Source: Alphaproteobacteria bacterium
Lineage (GTDB): Bacteria; Bacteroidota; Bacteroidia; Chitinophagales; Chitinophagaceae
NCBI GenBank assembly: GCA_030053915.1
Contig: JASGCT010000005.1
Location: 1-64,000 of the forward strand
Reading direction: 5' to 3'
Length of the DNA: 64,000 bases
The position numbers were made by a program, and so were the translations under genes. The notes beneath the pieces were generated by a model, which did no database searches, was not told where the DNA came from, and saw nothing but the letters and a program-made list of their open reading frames with translations. Shown here in pieces: positions 54,448-64,000 of this stretch (the stretch's first letter is position 1; every line of letters begins with the position of its first letter).

Positions 54448-57400
54448 AAGTGAGAAATTTTTTATTTTATAAACTTTTTCTACTGCTATTTATTGGTAAT
54501 TTTAATATATTAGTTATAGGTCAAAACTCTTCTACGCAATCAAATACTAAAAAAAAAAATATCATTTATAAGCATGATATTAAAGACCGTTATGCACCTA
54601 AATTTGAATTGGGTAATAAAAATGCGTTTAATATACAAGATACAAATTTAATTAAAGAAGATATTTTTTATGATCCGTATAAAAAAAATTTTTATGTTCA
54701 AGAACGCATTGGGAGTCGTATCTATCGTCAACCATTTTTGTATAATCAAAATGAATTTTATCAAAAATATAACAAACAAAAGGAGGCAGAATATTTTCAA
54801 TTACGTGCCAATATTTTAAATAAACTTAATAAAAAAGTAAAGCGACCTGAATTTGTAATTGATGAAAGTTTTTACGCGAGTCCCTTATTTTTTAATAACG
54901 ATGAGTCTAATTTTGGGAAGCTTGGCAATACGTTAAATGATGCGAAACAACAAGTTAAGAATGCCAAAAAGGGCGTTGATGATTTAAAGAATGTAGATGG
55001 CGTTAAATTAGATTTTCAACTTTTGGGTGATGTGTCGATAACCATGGGTTATTTAGGGTCTAAATCATATAATCCCAATTTAGCTCCTAACCAAAGAAAT
55101 GTAGAAAGTTTTGATTTTAAACCTAATTACAACTTAAATGCCAACGTAAAATTGGGTGATAATTTTAAACTTCCCTTTAATTTTACAAATCTAAACGAGT
55201 TGGCGCTTGACAATCAGGTTAAATTAAGTTTTAAAGGTCGTAAAAATCAAATCATTAAATCGATAGATGCTGGGAATATCAATTTTCAAACTAAAAGTAC
55301 TTTAATACCCAGTACTCAAAATTTATTTGGGATAAAATCGAGGTTGCAATTTGGGAAATTATATGTAACAGGAGTTATAGCTACCCAAAATTCCAATAAA
55401 GATGCATTGAGTTTAAAAGGGGGCAGTTCGGTGCAAAAATTTAGTAAAAAAATTGATGATTATGATGAGAACAAACACTTTTTATTAGGTCAGTATTTTA
55501 AACAACATTTTAGCGAGGTTATGGGTCATTTACCACAACCCAATTCGCAAGTAAATATTCAAAGGATAGAGGTTTGGGTAACCAATAGAAATAATAATAC
55601 CAACGATGTTCGTTTTGTTACAGCTTTTTCAGATTTAGGTGAAACCAACCCATATAGCAATTTACTAAGCAGTAATAATTCTAATTTTCCAGATAATAAT
55701 GCCAATAATTTATTTTCGAAATTATTAGCTAACAAATCTTTAAGAGATCCTACTGACGTTAGTACCCAATTACAAGCGATGGGTTTTAAATCAGTTCAGG
55801 ATTTTGAAAAAGTGTATGCAAGAAAACTAACCACTTCTGAATATTATTTTAATCAACAAGCGGGCTTTATTTCTTTAAATATTCAACTATTACCAGATGA
55901 TGTTTTAGGGGTTGCTTACCAATTTTCTTATAATGGTAAAACATATCAAGTGGGAGAATTTTCTACAGATGTGAACCCCGATACAACCAATGGTAATCAA
56001 CAGGTTATTTTTCTAAAGATGTTAAGGGCAACGTCGCCTCGCGTTGATTTACCTATTTGGGATTTAATGATGAAAAACGTATATTCATTAGATTTTTCTG
56101 GGAATATAGAACGCACAGATTTTCAATTAAATTTATATTATAGTGATCCAGGTGCAGGGTTAAAAAGATATTTACCGGTAAGTGATGCTTCGGCTTCGGG
56201 TAAGACTTTATTAAGATTATTAAATTTAGATAATTTAAATAGCACCAACAATCCACAACCAGATGGTATTTTTGATTTTGTTGAAGGATACACTATTTTA
56301 TTAAATAGAGGTAAGATTATTTTTCCTTATTTAGAGCCTTTTGGTAAAGACTTAGAAACGGTTGCATTTCAATCGCAAACGCAGGAGGTTCGGAATAAAT
56401 TTTTATTTTATCAGCTTTATGACTCGTTAAAGTTTTTTGCTCAAAATTCAAACCAAGTGAATCGTTTTATCATAGAAGGGCAGGCAAAGGGTGTTAGTGG
56501 TGAATTTACAATTAATGCCTTTAATATTCCACAAGGTTCTGTTAGTATTCAAGTTGGTGGTTATAAATTAATTGAAGGTCAAGACTTTGTGATCGATTAC
56601 GGTTCTGGGCGAGGTAGAATTATCAATCCAGCATATATCAATAATGCCTCAACGGCTGTAGTAACATTTGAAAATAGTGCGGGGATATCAACACAACAAA
56701 AGAATTTTTCGGCGCTTCGGCTTGATTATGTAGAAAATGATAATTTAACTTTTGGATTTACAGCTGTTGGGTTAGGTGGCACGCCGTTTTTCAGTAAACT
56801 TAATTATGGTGATGACCCAGTAAAAAATGCTGTTTATGGTCTTGATGTTAGTTATAGAGGGCAGTCGGAATATATTACGTCTTTAGTTAATAAAGTTTTG
56901 CCGGTAAAATCCAAAGCACCTTCTTTTTTTACGTCCTATGTTGAGGTGGCGTATTTTAAACCAAGTCATCCAAGTTCAATTGGCACGTCTGGTACGATTT
57001 ATATTGATGATTTTGAATCGGCCGGTTCGAGTATTGATTTAAAAGATCCATCAAATGCTTGGGTGATGTCTAGTGTTCCTCAAGGTCAATCCAATTTATT
57101 TCCAGAAGCCTCCCTAAACAACGATTTAAGTTCTAATTACAATCGGGCAAAGCTGGCATGGTACAAAATTCTACCTTTGCTACAACAACCCAATACGGCA
57201 ACCACCACATCTAGTAATATAAATCCCTTACGCAATAATTTTGCAGAATTAAACGACCCAAGAGTTCGTAGGGTATTACGTTCCGAAATTTATCCAGGTG
57301 TTACCCAGTTTGATAATATTGCGTTATTCCAGACCTTCGACTTAGCGTATTATCCTATGTTGCCGGGACCTTACAATTTTCAATTGAACCCAAGTTTTAT

Positions 57401-60400
57401 CAATCAGAATGGGCGATTATTAAATCCTCAGAATAGCTGGGCTGGCATTATGCGGGCTATCGACCAAACCGATTTTGAAACCAACAATATTGAATATATT
57501 GAATTTTGGATGTTAGACCCTTTTATTAAATTCCCTAGAAATGGCGGTAAACTTTATTTAAATATAGGGAGTATTAGTGAAGATGTTTTACAGGATGGTA
57601 AACGCATGTTTGAGCAAGGACTTCCAACACCCAATTTATTAAATTTTATAGACTCCACTGTATGGGGTTATCAGCCTCAAAACCCCATTCAAATTATCAA
57701 TACATTTTCAAACGAACCAACGGATAGAATTTATCAAGATTTAGGATTTGATGGGATGAATAAAGCGGTAGAGTTAAGATTTCGTCAAGACCAAATTAAT
57801 CAATGTCGATTAAATTTTGGAGAAAATTCAGCAATTTACACCCGCTATTTGCAAGACCCATCTCAAGATGACTATGAATGGTATCTTGATGATAAATTTA
57901 CCTCAACTGATGGCATATTAAGACGTTATATAAACTTCAATAATATGGAAAATAATTCGCCCGTGGTATCAGGCGGATCTAATATTTTACCTCAGGCTAC
58001 AATTTACCCTGATGTTGAAGACCTTAATAAAGATAATACTTTAAACCAAAACGAATCGTACTATCAATATGAAATTCCAATTGAACCGGGTATGAATACG
58101 TCAAATTCACCGTATATTTATAACACCAAAGTCTCTCCAGTTTTTAATGTAGATGATACAACAGCCTATCATTTTGAAACATGGTATCAATTTAGAATAC
58201 CAATCCGCAATTTCACAACGAAAATTGGCGAAATTAGAGACTTTAAATCTATTCGTTTTTTACGATTATTTTTGAAAGATTTTAACGACACGATTGTGAT
58301 GCGATTTGGAACATTAAATTTATTACGAAATAATTGGCGTCCCTATACGTATAATTTAGATACCAATGGTTCTTTAACGGAATCTAATAATAATCCTTTT
58401 AGTGTAGGCGTTGTTAATCTTTTTGAACATCAAGCGAAAACTCCTGTTGGCTATTTAGTTCCGCCAGGAATATTGCAGCAGCAAATTACTACGGCGTCAA
58501 ACAGTCTTGCAACATTAAACGAACAAGCTATAAGTTTACGAATCGACGATTTACCTTATAAAAACAATAAAGCAGTATTTAAGTCGGTAAATTTAGACCT
58601 TCGGCGTTATAAAAAACTACAAATGTTTATCCATGCTGAATCGAAAGATGATATCAGACGCGTAAATTTACAAGACAATGAGGTTGAAGCTGTTATTAGA
58701 ATTGGGCAAGATGCTGTTAATAATTTTTATGAAATTAGACTGCCTTTAAAAGTAACAGCTCCTGGGTATTATAGCGACATTGCTGGGGCAAGTATCGTAT
58801 GGCCAACTGTTAATAATTTAGACTTAGTACTTCAAGATTTAATTAATTTAAAATTAAAACGAAACACCAGCCGTTTTCCTCAAAATCAAATCTACCGCCT
58901 TAAAAATGGCAACACAACACTTAGTGTGATTGGGAATCCTAATATTGCAGAAGTTTACACAATTTTAATGGGTATTGAGAATGTATCTGCACGTTCTATT
59001 TCAGCCGAAATTTGGTTTAACGAATTAAGACTAACCGATTTTGTAGAAGATGGAAGTTGGGCAGGTTTAGCGCGCCTTGATGCTACTTTAGCCGATGTTG
59101 GTACGGTAAATTTTTCGTTTAATGGACGTCAAGCTGGCTTTGGAAGCGTTGACCAAAATATTAATAATAGAAGTTTAGATAATCAATATCAAATAGATTT
59201 TGCGACTAATTTAGAGCTTGGAAAATTTTTACCAAAACAAGTTAAAATGTCTTTGCCTTTGGCTTTTTCGGTTCAAAATACCACATTACAACCCAAATAC
59301 GACCCCTTAGATAAAGATGTATTAGCACAAGATAAAATTAATTCTAGTGATAATCCCGACTCGGTTCGCTCTTTAATTGAAGACCAAACTACTGCTATCA
59401 ATGTTGCTTTGAATAACATAAGGGTGTTAAGCAACAGCCCTAAAAAGCCAATCTATAGTTTAACAAATTTTGATGTGTCGTATAGTTATGCACAAATTAA
59501 TCACACCAATGCTACGATTGCTCGTGATTATTTGGAAAAACACGTAGTTTCATTTGGTTACACCTATGCAGTTACCCCTAAATATATTCAGCCTTTTAAA
59601 AAGCTAATTCCTCAAAAAATGAAGGCATTTGCCCTTTTCCACGAACTCAACTTCAATTTTATACCTTCAAATATTACTTATAGAATAAATATGAATCGCC
59701 AATACGGTGAATTTGTTCCAAGAATTATTAATAGTTTTGGGGGCGATGTAGAACGTGTAGATACAACCTACAATAAGTTTTTTACAGTGGACCAAAGTTT
59801 TAATTTAAAATTTAATCTTACCAAATCCATTACGTTAGATTTTACAAGCAGTGCTAAAAGTTTAATTGATGAACCAGAAGGCAGAATTAATTCCAGAATT
59901 AAAACGGATTCTTTATTAAAAAATTTAGTTAAATTAGGACGTACTACTCTTTATAATCAGCGCTTTAATGCCCGCTATAATTTACCTTTAAAATATATTC
60001 CTTTTTTATTTTGGGTTAATGCCAATTATACCTATTCGGCAAATTTTGAATGGTTAGGTGCTAGTGCCAATGCCTTAGATTTAGGACATACCCTAAGTAA
60101 CGATAACCAACAAGCGGTCAATACACAATTTAATTTTGAACAATTATATGGAAAAAGCAAGTATTTAAAAAAGGTAATTTCTAATACGCCAAGCGCTTCG
60201 GGTTCTAAAGTTATTCATCAACTACCCAAACCAATAATATCAAAGGATTCAGCGTTAAAAGGGCTCAAAGGAAGAGCCCGGGATTCTGCCTTAGTAGTTT
60301 GGAAAAAAGATTATCAAATATACAAAAGCGAAGTTAGAAGGGTTAAGTCTGAACAACGCGATGCTAACGGCATTTCTTATTTTAGTAGGGCAATTGGCGG

Positions 60401-61799
60401 CTTTATAACGATGTTTAGAACATTTACCTTAGATTATTCGCAACGGTATGTTTCAAGAGTTCCAGGCTATTTAGGACGTTCATCACTTTTTAATAATAAT
60501 TTCGATGGATTTTCGTCTATAGCAGGCTATGCATTCGGCGCTACGCCAACAACAAATTGGCTCAACCAGCGAGCTTTAGAAGGTTTTTATACCAGAAGTT
60601 TAAATTTTAATTTACAAATTACGCAATCGTACACCCAAAACTTAAACTTACGTTTATTAGTAGAACCTATTAGGCATTTAACGATCAACTTAACTTTAGA
60701 TCGTTCGTTAACAAAAGATTATTCAGAATTATTTAAAGATACGGCCGGACTTGGTATTTACAATCATTTATCACCATTATCAAAGGGAAGTTTTAAAATG
60801 AGCTATACTTTTTTAAATACATCTAAAATTTCGCAACCCATTGGTAATGTGTCGCAATTGTTTAGGATTTTTGAAACGAATAGGCGTATTGTTGCTGAAC
60901 GTGTAGCGGCATTGAATCCTTATTGGCAAAGGCTTCCACAAGTTTCAAAATATACGGCAGAGGGCTTTCCTACTGGATATAATAAATTTGCTCAAGAAGT
61001 TTTAATTCCATCATTTTTAGCAGCGTATTCTGGGGAAAGCCCAGAAAGTGTACCCCTTTTACAAACAGGAAGTAATAGTTTAGAATTTAACCCATTTGGT
61101 AAATTTATACCATTTCCAAATTGGCAAATTAATTATAGTGGGCTTTCGCAAATTCCAGCGATTAAAAAAATTTTTAATACAATTAGTTTTAAAAATGCTT
61201 ATATAAGTACCTTAGAAATGGGTGCTTTTACCTCGGCACTTTTATATGATGACCCTTTTAATTACGGAGGACCTGGCTTTATTGATACTGTTACTGGAAA
61301 TTATGTACCTTATTTTGTAGTTCCGAATTTAACCATTAGCGAACGATTTGAACCATTTTTTGGAATCGATTTAACAACCAAACAATTTTCATTTCGATTT
61401 GAATATAAAAAATCCCGAATTTTTACACTTAGTTTAATTGATTATCAAGTAAGTGAAGGGGTAACCTCCGAATATGTTTTTGGTTCCAGTTATCAAATAA
61501 GAGGCTTAGCCTTGGGTGTTACTAAATTATTAGGAACATTAAAAAGCGATTTAGTTGTACGCATTGATGTTAGTATGCGTGATTCTAAACGGGCAAATAG
61601 TCGTTTAGAGCAAAATAGTACAATTGGTGTTGAAGGTCAAAATGATATATTAATTTCACCCTCAGTTGATTTTATAATTAATGGTAATTTTAATGTAAAA
61701 TTCTTTTTTGAACAAAGACGCTTAACACCTTATGTATCCAATAATTATCCTACAGTTAATACAAGGGCTGGGATCACCTTACGCTATTCATTTAGATAA
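54441..61799 (+). CDS. sprA: Giant cell-surface protein SprA (type IX secretion translocon)
   Basis: 2452-aa outer-membrane protein. SprA is the T9SS translocon: a very large single-chain barrel needed for export of CTD-bearing proteins and, in gliding species, adhesin delivery. N-terminal signal peptide (hydrophobic about 7-27), then SprA-type sequence (DRYAPKFELG, LGDVSITMGYLGSK, YIDDFESAGSSIDLK, LRLTDFVEDGSWAGLARLDA) and a beta-rich C-terminus ending RAGITLRYSFR. The start is TTG at 54441 overlapping ruvA, or GTG at 54450; no ATG precedes the signal peptide. Its presence predicts a T9SS elsewhere in the genome. Confidence 0.93.
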   Translation: MLKVRNFLFYKLFLLLFIGNFNILVIGQNSSTQSNTKKKNIIYKHDIKDRYAPKFELGNKNAFNIQDTNLIKEDIFYDPYKKNFYVQERIGSRIYRQPFLYNQNEFYQKYNKQKEAEYFQLRANILNKLNKKVKRPEFVIDESFYASPLFFNNDESNFGKLGNTLNDAKQQVKNAKKGVDDLKNVDGVKLDFQLLGDVSITMGYLGSKSYNPNLAPNQRNVESFDFKPNYNLNANVKLGDNFKLPFNFTNLNELALDNQVKLSFKGRKNQIIKSIDAGNINFQTKSTLIPSTQNLFGIKSRLQFGKLYVTGVIATQNSNKDALSLKGGSSVQKFSKKIDDYDENKHFLLGQYFKQHFSEVMGHLPQPNSQVNIQRIEVWVTNRNNNTNDVRFVTAFSDLGETNPYSNLLSSNNSNFPDNNANNLFSKLLANKSLRDPTDVSTQLQAMGFKSVQDFEKVYARKLTTSEYYFNQQAGFISLNIQLLPDDVLGVAYQFSYNGKTYQVGEFSTDVNPDTTNGNQQVIFLKMLRATSPRVDLPIWDLMMKNVYSLDFSGNIERTDFQLNLYYSDPGAGLKRYLPVSDASASGKTLLRLLNLDNLNSTNNPQPDGIFDFVEGYTILLNRGKIIFPYLEPFGKDLETVAFQSQTQEVRNKFLFYQLYDSLKFFAQNSNQVNRFIIEGQAKGVSGEFTINAFNIPQGSVSIQVGGYKLIEGQDFVIDYGSGRGRIINPAYINNASTAVVTFENSAGISTQQKNFSALRLDYVENDNLTFGFTAVGLGGTPFFSKLNYGDDPVKNAVYGLDVSYRGQSEYITSLVNKVLPVKSKAPSFFTSYVEVAYFKPSHPSSIGTSGTIYIDDFESAGSSIDLKDPSNAWVMSSVPQGQSNLFPEASLNNDLSSNYNRAKLAWYKILPLLQQPNTATTTSSNINPLRNNFAELNDPRVRRVLRSEIYPGVTQFDNIALFQTFDLAYYPMLPGPYNFQLNPSFINQNGRLLNPQNSWAGIMRAIDQTDFETNNIEYIEFWMLDPFIKFPRNGGKLYLNIGSISEDVLQDGKRMFEQGLPTPNLLNFIDSTVWGYQPQNPIQIINTFSNEPTDRIYQDLGFDGMNKAVELRFRQDQINQCRLNFGENSAIYTRYLQDPSQDDYEWYLDDKFTSTDGILRRYINFNNMENNSPVVSGGSNILPQATIYPDVEDLNKDNTLNQNESYYQYEIPIEPGMNTSNSPYIYNTKVSPVFNVDDTTAYHFETWYQFRIPIRNFTTKIGEIRDFKSIRFLRLFLKDFNDTIVMRFGTLNLLRNNWRPYTYNLDTNGSLTESNNNPFSVGVVNLFEHQAKTPVGYLVPPGILQQQITTASNSLATLNEQAISLRIDDLPYKNNKAVFKSVNLDLRRYKKLQMFIHAESKDDIRRVNLQDNEVEAVIRIGQDAVNNFYEIRLPLKVTAPGYYSDIAGASIVWPTVNNLDLVLQDLINLKLKRNTSRFPQNQIYRLKNGNTTLSVIGNPNIAEVYTILMGIENVSARSISAEIWFNELRLTDFVEDGSWAGLARLDATLADVGTVNFSFNGRQAGFGSVDQNINNRSLDNQYQIDFATNLELGKFLPKQVKMSLPLAFSVQNTTLQPKYDPLDKDVLAQDKINSSDNPDSVRSLIEDQTTAINVALNNIRVLSNSPKKPIYSLTNFDVSYSYAQINHTNATIARDYLEKHVVSFGYTYAVTPKYIQPFKKLIPQKMKAFALFHELNFNFIPSNITYRINMNRQYGEFVPRIINSFGGDVERVDTTYNKFFTVDQSFNLKFNLTKSITLDFTSSAKSLIDEPEGRINSRIKTDSLLKNLVKLGRTTLYNQRFNARYNLPLKYIPFLFWVNANYTYSANFEWLGASANALDLGHTLSNDNQQAVNTQFNFEQLYGKSKYLKKVISNTPSASGSKVIHQLPKPIISKDSALKGLKGRARDSALVVWKKDYQIYKSEVRRVKSEQRDANGISYFSRAIGGFITMFRTFTLDYSQRYVSRVPGYLGRSSLFNNNFDGFSSIAGYAFGATPTTNWLNQRALEGFYTRSLNFNLQITQSYTQNLNLRLLVEPIRHLTINLTLDRSLTKDYSELFKDTAGLGIYNHLSPLSKGSFKMSYTFLNTSKISQPIGNVSQLFRIFETNRRIVAERVAALNPYWQRLPQVSKYTAEGFPTGYNKFAQEVLIPSFLAAYSGESPESVPLLQTGSNSLEFNPFGKFIPFPNWQINYSGLSQIPAIKKIFNTISFKNAYISTLEMGAFTSALLYDDPFNYGGPGFIDTVTGNYVPYFVVPNLTISERFEPFFGIDLTTKQFSFRFEYKKSRIFTLSLIDYQVSEGVTSEYVFGSSYQIRGLALGVTKLLGTLKSDLVVRIDVSMRDSKRANSRLEQNSTIGVEGQNDILISPSVDFIINGNFNVKFFFEQRRLTPYVSNNYPTVNTRAGITLRYSFR

Positions 61800-61895
61800 T
61801 GTTACAAAACCAATAAGTTATAAACTTTCAATGCCTATTATTGTAAAATTTAAACCCTTTGGTATAATTTTATTTTTTTATTTAGAAATTATAAT

Positions 61896-61903
61896 TATAT
61901 TTG
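61896..61903 (+). promoter_or_regulatory. -7 box of the Sel1-repeat gene, 4 nt before its ATG
   Basis: TATATTTG matches TAnnTTTG and ends 4 nt before the ATG at 61908, so a transcript from it would be leaderless. Confidence 0.55.
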
Positions 61904-61907
61904 CATT

Positions 61908-63941
61908 ATGAATAAGGTTTTATTATGTTATTTTTGGTTGACATTAAGTATAACAATGCCCTTTTTAAGTTATACACAACATGCAAATACAAACGAAAAA
62001 GATTTTAAATTACTTCTAAAAAAAGCCAATCATGGCAATAAATATGCTCAAAATGAGGTTGGCAATTGTTACCTAAACGGTCGTGGTGTTGAACAAAATA
62101 ATATTTTGGCAATTGAATGGATTCAAAAAGCGGCTTCCCAAGGATTATTAGAAGCTCAAATGAAACTGGCAAGTGTTTATTACGACGGTACACAGGGTAT
62201 TGAATCTAATAAAGAAAAAGCTTTTGAATGGTATAGCCTTGCGGCACAGCATAATCACCCTGAATCTAAATTTAAATTGGCTGAAATGTTTTATAAAGGC
62301 ATTGGGACGCGCGTTGACTTAGTAAAAGCATACGAATGGTTTTTAAATGCTGCCAATCAAGGTTTGCCACAAGCTGAGTATATGGTTGGTAAATTATTAG
62401 ATGAAGGCGACATAAAAAGCCAAGACAATGTAAAAGCCTTTGACTGGTTTATGAAAGCGGCAAATAAAGGATTGGCAGAAGCCCAGTATATTTTGGGTAA
62501 AATGTACGATGAAGGCGATGGGGTTCAAAAAAATGTTACATTAGCTTTTGAATGGTATTTAAAAGCGGCAGAACAAAACTTACCAGAAGCCCAGCTAAAT
62601 GTAGGCTTTATGTACGATACTGGCGAAGGCGTAGCTATTAACAAAGAAAAAGCGTTTCAATGGATAAAAAAAGCGGCTGATGCTGGATTAATGGAAGCCC
62701 AATTTGGTTTAGGCAATAAATATGACTCTGGCGATGGTGTAAGCAAGGATAAAATATTAGCCTTTCAGTGGTATTTAAAAGCGGCTGAACAGGGCTATGA
62801 AGATGCATTTTATACAGTTGGTATCAAATTATATGATGGTGAGGGGACTCCAATTAATAAATTCGATGCCTATAAATGGTTATTAAAAGCTGCCGAAATT
62901 GGCGATTCTGAAGCCCAATTTATAGTAAGTAAAATGCTTCTAAAAGGTGACGGTGTTATAAAAGACCCAGCTAAAGGTGCCGAATGGTTAAATAAAGCCA
63001 TTGAATTTGGTGATGCTGAGGATTTTGCTGCTTTAGCTCAAATATATGATAATGGTGAGGGTGTTAAAAAAGATAAAATGAAAGCCTTTGAATGGTATCA
63101 TAAAGCCGCAGTAAAAGGGCTAAAAGAAGCCCAATATAATTTAGGTTGTATGTATGCTAATGGCGAAGGCGTTGCAATGAATAGAAAAATGGCCTTTCAT
63201 TGGCTATTTCAAGCCGCTGAACAAGGATTAACAGAAGCCGAATTTCAAGTTGGTAAAATGTATTATAACGGCGATAGTATTAAAAAAGATAAAGCTAAAG
63301 CCATGATTTGGTTTCAAAAAGCGGCACTTAAAAATGATGTACAAGCCCAATACAATTTAGCTACAATGTACGAAACGGGTGATGGTGTTCCGGTTGATAA
63401 AATTAAGGCATTTGAATGGTATTACAAAGCAGCAAGTAATGGCGACAATGAAGCGCAATTTTTTATAGGTAAAAAATATTTTCTTGGAGAAGGTATTGAA
63501 GCGAATCAACAAAAAGCCTTTGAATGGTTTTTAAAATCGGCTGAGCAAGGTAATATTAGTTCAGAAATAAATATTGGCTACATGTACGAAAACGGCGAAG
63601 GTGTGGCTATGAATAAACAAAAAGCCTTTGAATTTTATAGTAAAGCCGCCGAACAAGGCTTTAGTGAAGCCCAATTTAATATAGGTAATATGTATTATAA
63701 AGGCGAAGCCATTGCTCAAAACAAAGAAAAAGCCTTTGAATGGTATTCTAAAGCTGCTGAACAAAACTTGCCAATTGCGCAATATTATTTAGGGCTGTTA
63801 TATTGTGATGGTGATGGGATAGCCAAAAATATTAGTCAAGGCGAACATTGGCTTAAAAAAGCCTTATATAATGTAGATACCGATAAAGAATTACATGCGC
63901 TAATCAAAGCATCTCTTGCAAAATATAAGTTTAAAAAATAA
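61908..63941 (+). CDS. Secreted protein of 17 Sel1-like repeats
   Basis: 677 aa. Signal peptide at about 1-24 (hydrophobic, to SYTQ), then 17 consecutive Sel1/TPR-like repeats of 36 residues (one of 37) from about residue 41 to 655. The consensus is GLxEAQYxLGxMYxxGEGVxxNKxKAFEWYxKAAEQ-like. Such alpha-solenoids bind proteins; the partner is unknown. Repeats are very regular at DNA level as well (recurring AAAGCCTTTGAATGGTAT), suggesting expansion by duplication. The gene stands alone, 108 nt after sprA, with its own promoter box. Confidence 0.9.
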   Translation: MNKVLLCYFWLTLSITMPFLSYTQHANTNEKDFKLLLKKANHGNKYAQNEVGNCYLNGRGVEQNNILAIEWIQKAASQGLLEAQMKLASVYYDGTQGIESNKEKAFEWYSLAAQHNHPESKFKLAEMFYKGIGTRVDLVKAYEWFLNAANQGLPQAEYMVGKLLDEGDIKSQDNVKAFDWFMKAANKGLAEAQYILGKMYDEGDGVQKNVTLAFEWYLKAAEQNLPEAQLNVGFMYDTGEGVAINKEKAFQWIKKAADAGLMEAQFGLGNKYDSGDGVSKDKILAFQWYLKAAEQGYEDAFYTVGIKLYDGEGTPINKFDAYKWLLKAAEIGDSEAQFIVSKMLLKGDGVIKDPAKGAEWLNKAIEFGDAEDFAALAQIYDNGEGVKKDKMKAFEWYHKAAVKGLKEAQYNLGCMYANGEGVAMNRKMAFHWLFQAAEQGLTEAEFQVGKMYYNGDSIKKDKAKAMIWFQKAALKNDVQAQYNLATMYETGDGVPVDKIKAFEWYYKAASNGDNEAQFFIGKKYFLGEGIEANQQKAFEWFLKSAEQGNISSEINIGYMYENGEGVAMNKQKAFEFYSKAAEQGFSEAQFNIGNMYYKGEAIAQNKEKAFEWYSKAAEQNLPIAQYYLGLLYCDGDGIAKNISQGEHWLKKALYNVDTDKELHALIKASLAKYKFKK

Positions 63942-63966
63942 GGCAAGTTTATGTTGTTTAATAAAA

Positions 63967-63992
63967 TATCAAAAAAATACTTTTTTTTGATA
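63967..63992 (+). terminator. Weak hairpin after the Sel1-repeat gene
   Basis: TATCAAAAAAA (63967-63977) and its complement TTTTTTTGATA (63982-63992) around a 4-nt loop, 26 nt after the stop. The stem is almost all A-T, so terminator function is only a possibility. Confidence 0.3.
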
Positions 63993-64000
63993 AAATTGAA

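Noticed and set aside
62028-63872. Repeats resembling a CRISPR or satellite array
   Set aside because: They are in-frame protein repeats (Sel1), with no constant repeat/spacer alternation.

Overview
This window is strongly A+T-rich bacterial chromosome that reads as Bacteroidota. The evidence is a T9SS/gliding protein SprA directly after ruvA, parA-parB followed by a DUF5683 membrane protein, two very large Oar-like TonB-dependent receptors, and TAnnTTTG promoter boxes (the Bacteroidota -7 element) upstream of most transcription units. Recognisable Shine-Dalgarno sequences are rare. I cannot name the genus. There is no rRNA, tRNA, CRISPR array, intact insertion sequence or prophage. Most of the window is housekeeping.

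Layout. (1) 1-13278, minus strand: the division and cell-wall (dcw) operon, read mraZ-rsmH-ftsL-ftsI-murE-mraY-murD-ftsW-murG-murC-ftsQ-ftsA, with ftsA cut by the left edge. Genes overlap or nearly abut. A DNPR motif in MurE points to meso-diaminopimelate peptidoglycan. murF is absent. (2) 13279-13707: AT-rich divergent region with three copies of a TTATCAACA-like motif. (3) 13708-17843, plus: fusA, a DUF420 membrane protein, a SUI1/YciH-like factor and serC. (4) 17840-20528: convergent merC-like gene, an SCO-family gene, and a minus-strand gatC-ABC ATPase-cobalamin adenosyltransferase unit. (5) 20735-27402, plus: an IscA-type Fe-S protein, then sucA-sucB-RsmB-like methyltransferase-N-terminal transketolase half. 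(6) 27406-37549, minus: two Oar-like receptors separated by a decayed Rpn/PD-(D/E)XK-type gene remnant and a strong terminator, then clpC.

(7) 37759-39808, plus: a two-gene cassette of an ATP-grasp enzyme and a GCS2/YbdK carboxylate-amine ligase. This is the best candidate here for an uncharacterised small-peptide or amide pathway. (8) 39850-43757, minus: GH3-family protein, parA, parB, DUF5683. (9) 43910-49975, plus: RNase Y, a PEGA-repeat/DUF5683-like envelope protein, a lipoprotein with an FGE fold that lacks the usual cysteines, and a GT2 glycosyltransferase. (10) 50207-52717, plus: NAD-dependent epimerase, a DUF4369-like envelope protein without thioredoxin domain, and an SDR. (11) 52742-53740, minus: fabH. 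(12) 53860-63941, plus: ruvA, sprA, and a secreted protein made of 17 consecutive Sel1 repeats.

Functionally the window joins envelope growth (dcw, fabH), chromosome segregation (ParAB), the 2-oxoglutarate dehydrogenase step, translation (EF-G, GatC, SUI1, rRNA methyltransferases), mRNA decay and proteolysis (RNase Y, ClpC), and outer-membrane transport and secretion. Several start codons were moved because the TAnnTTTG box overlaps or lies downstream of the longest possible start. A few units have so little space between box and ATG that leaderless transcripts are likely.
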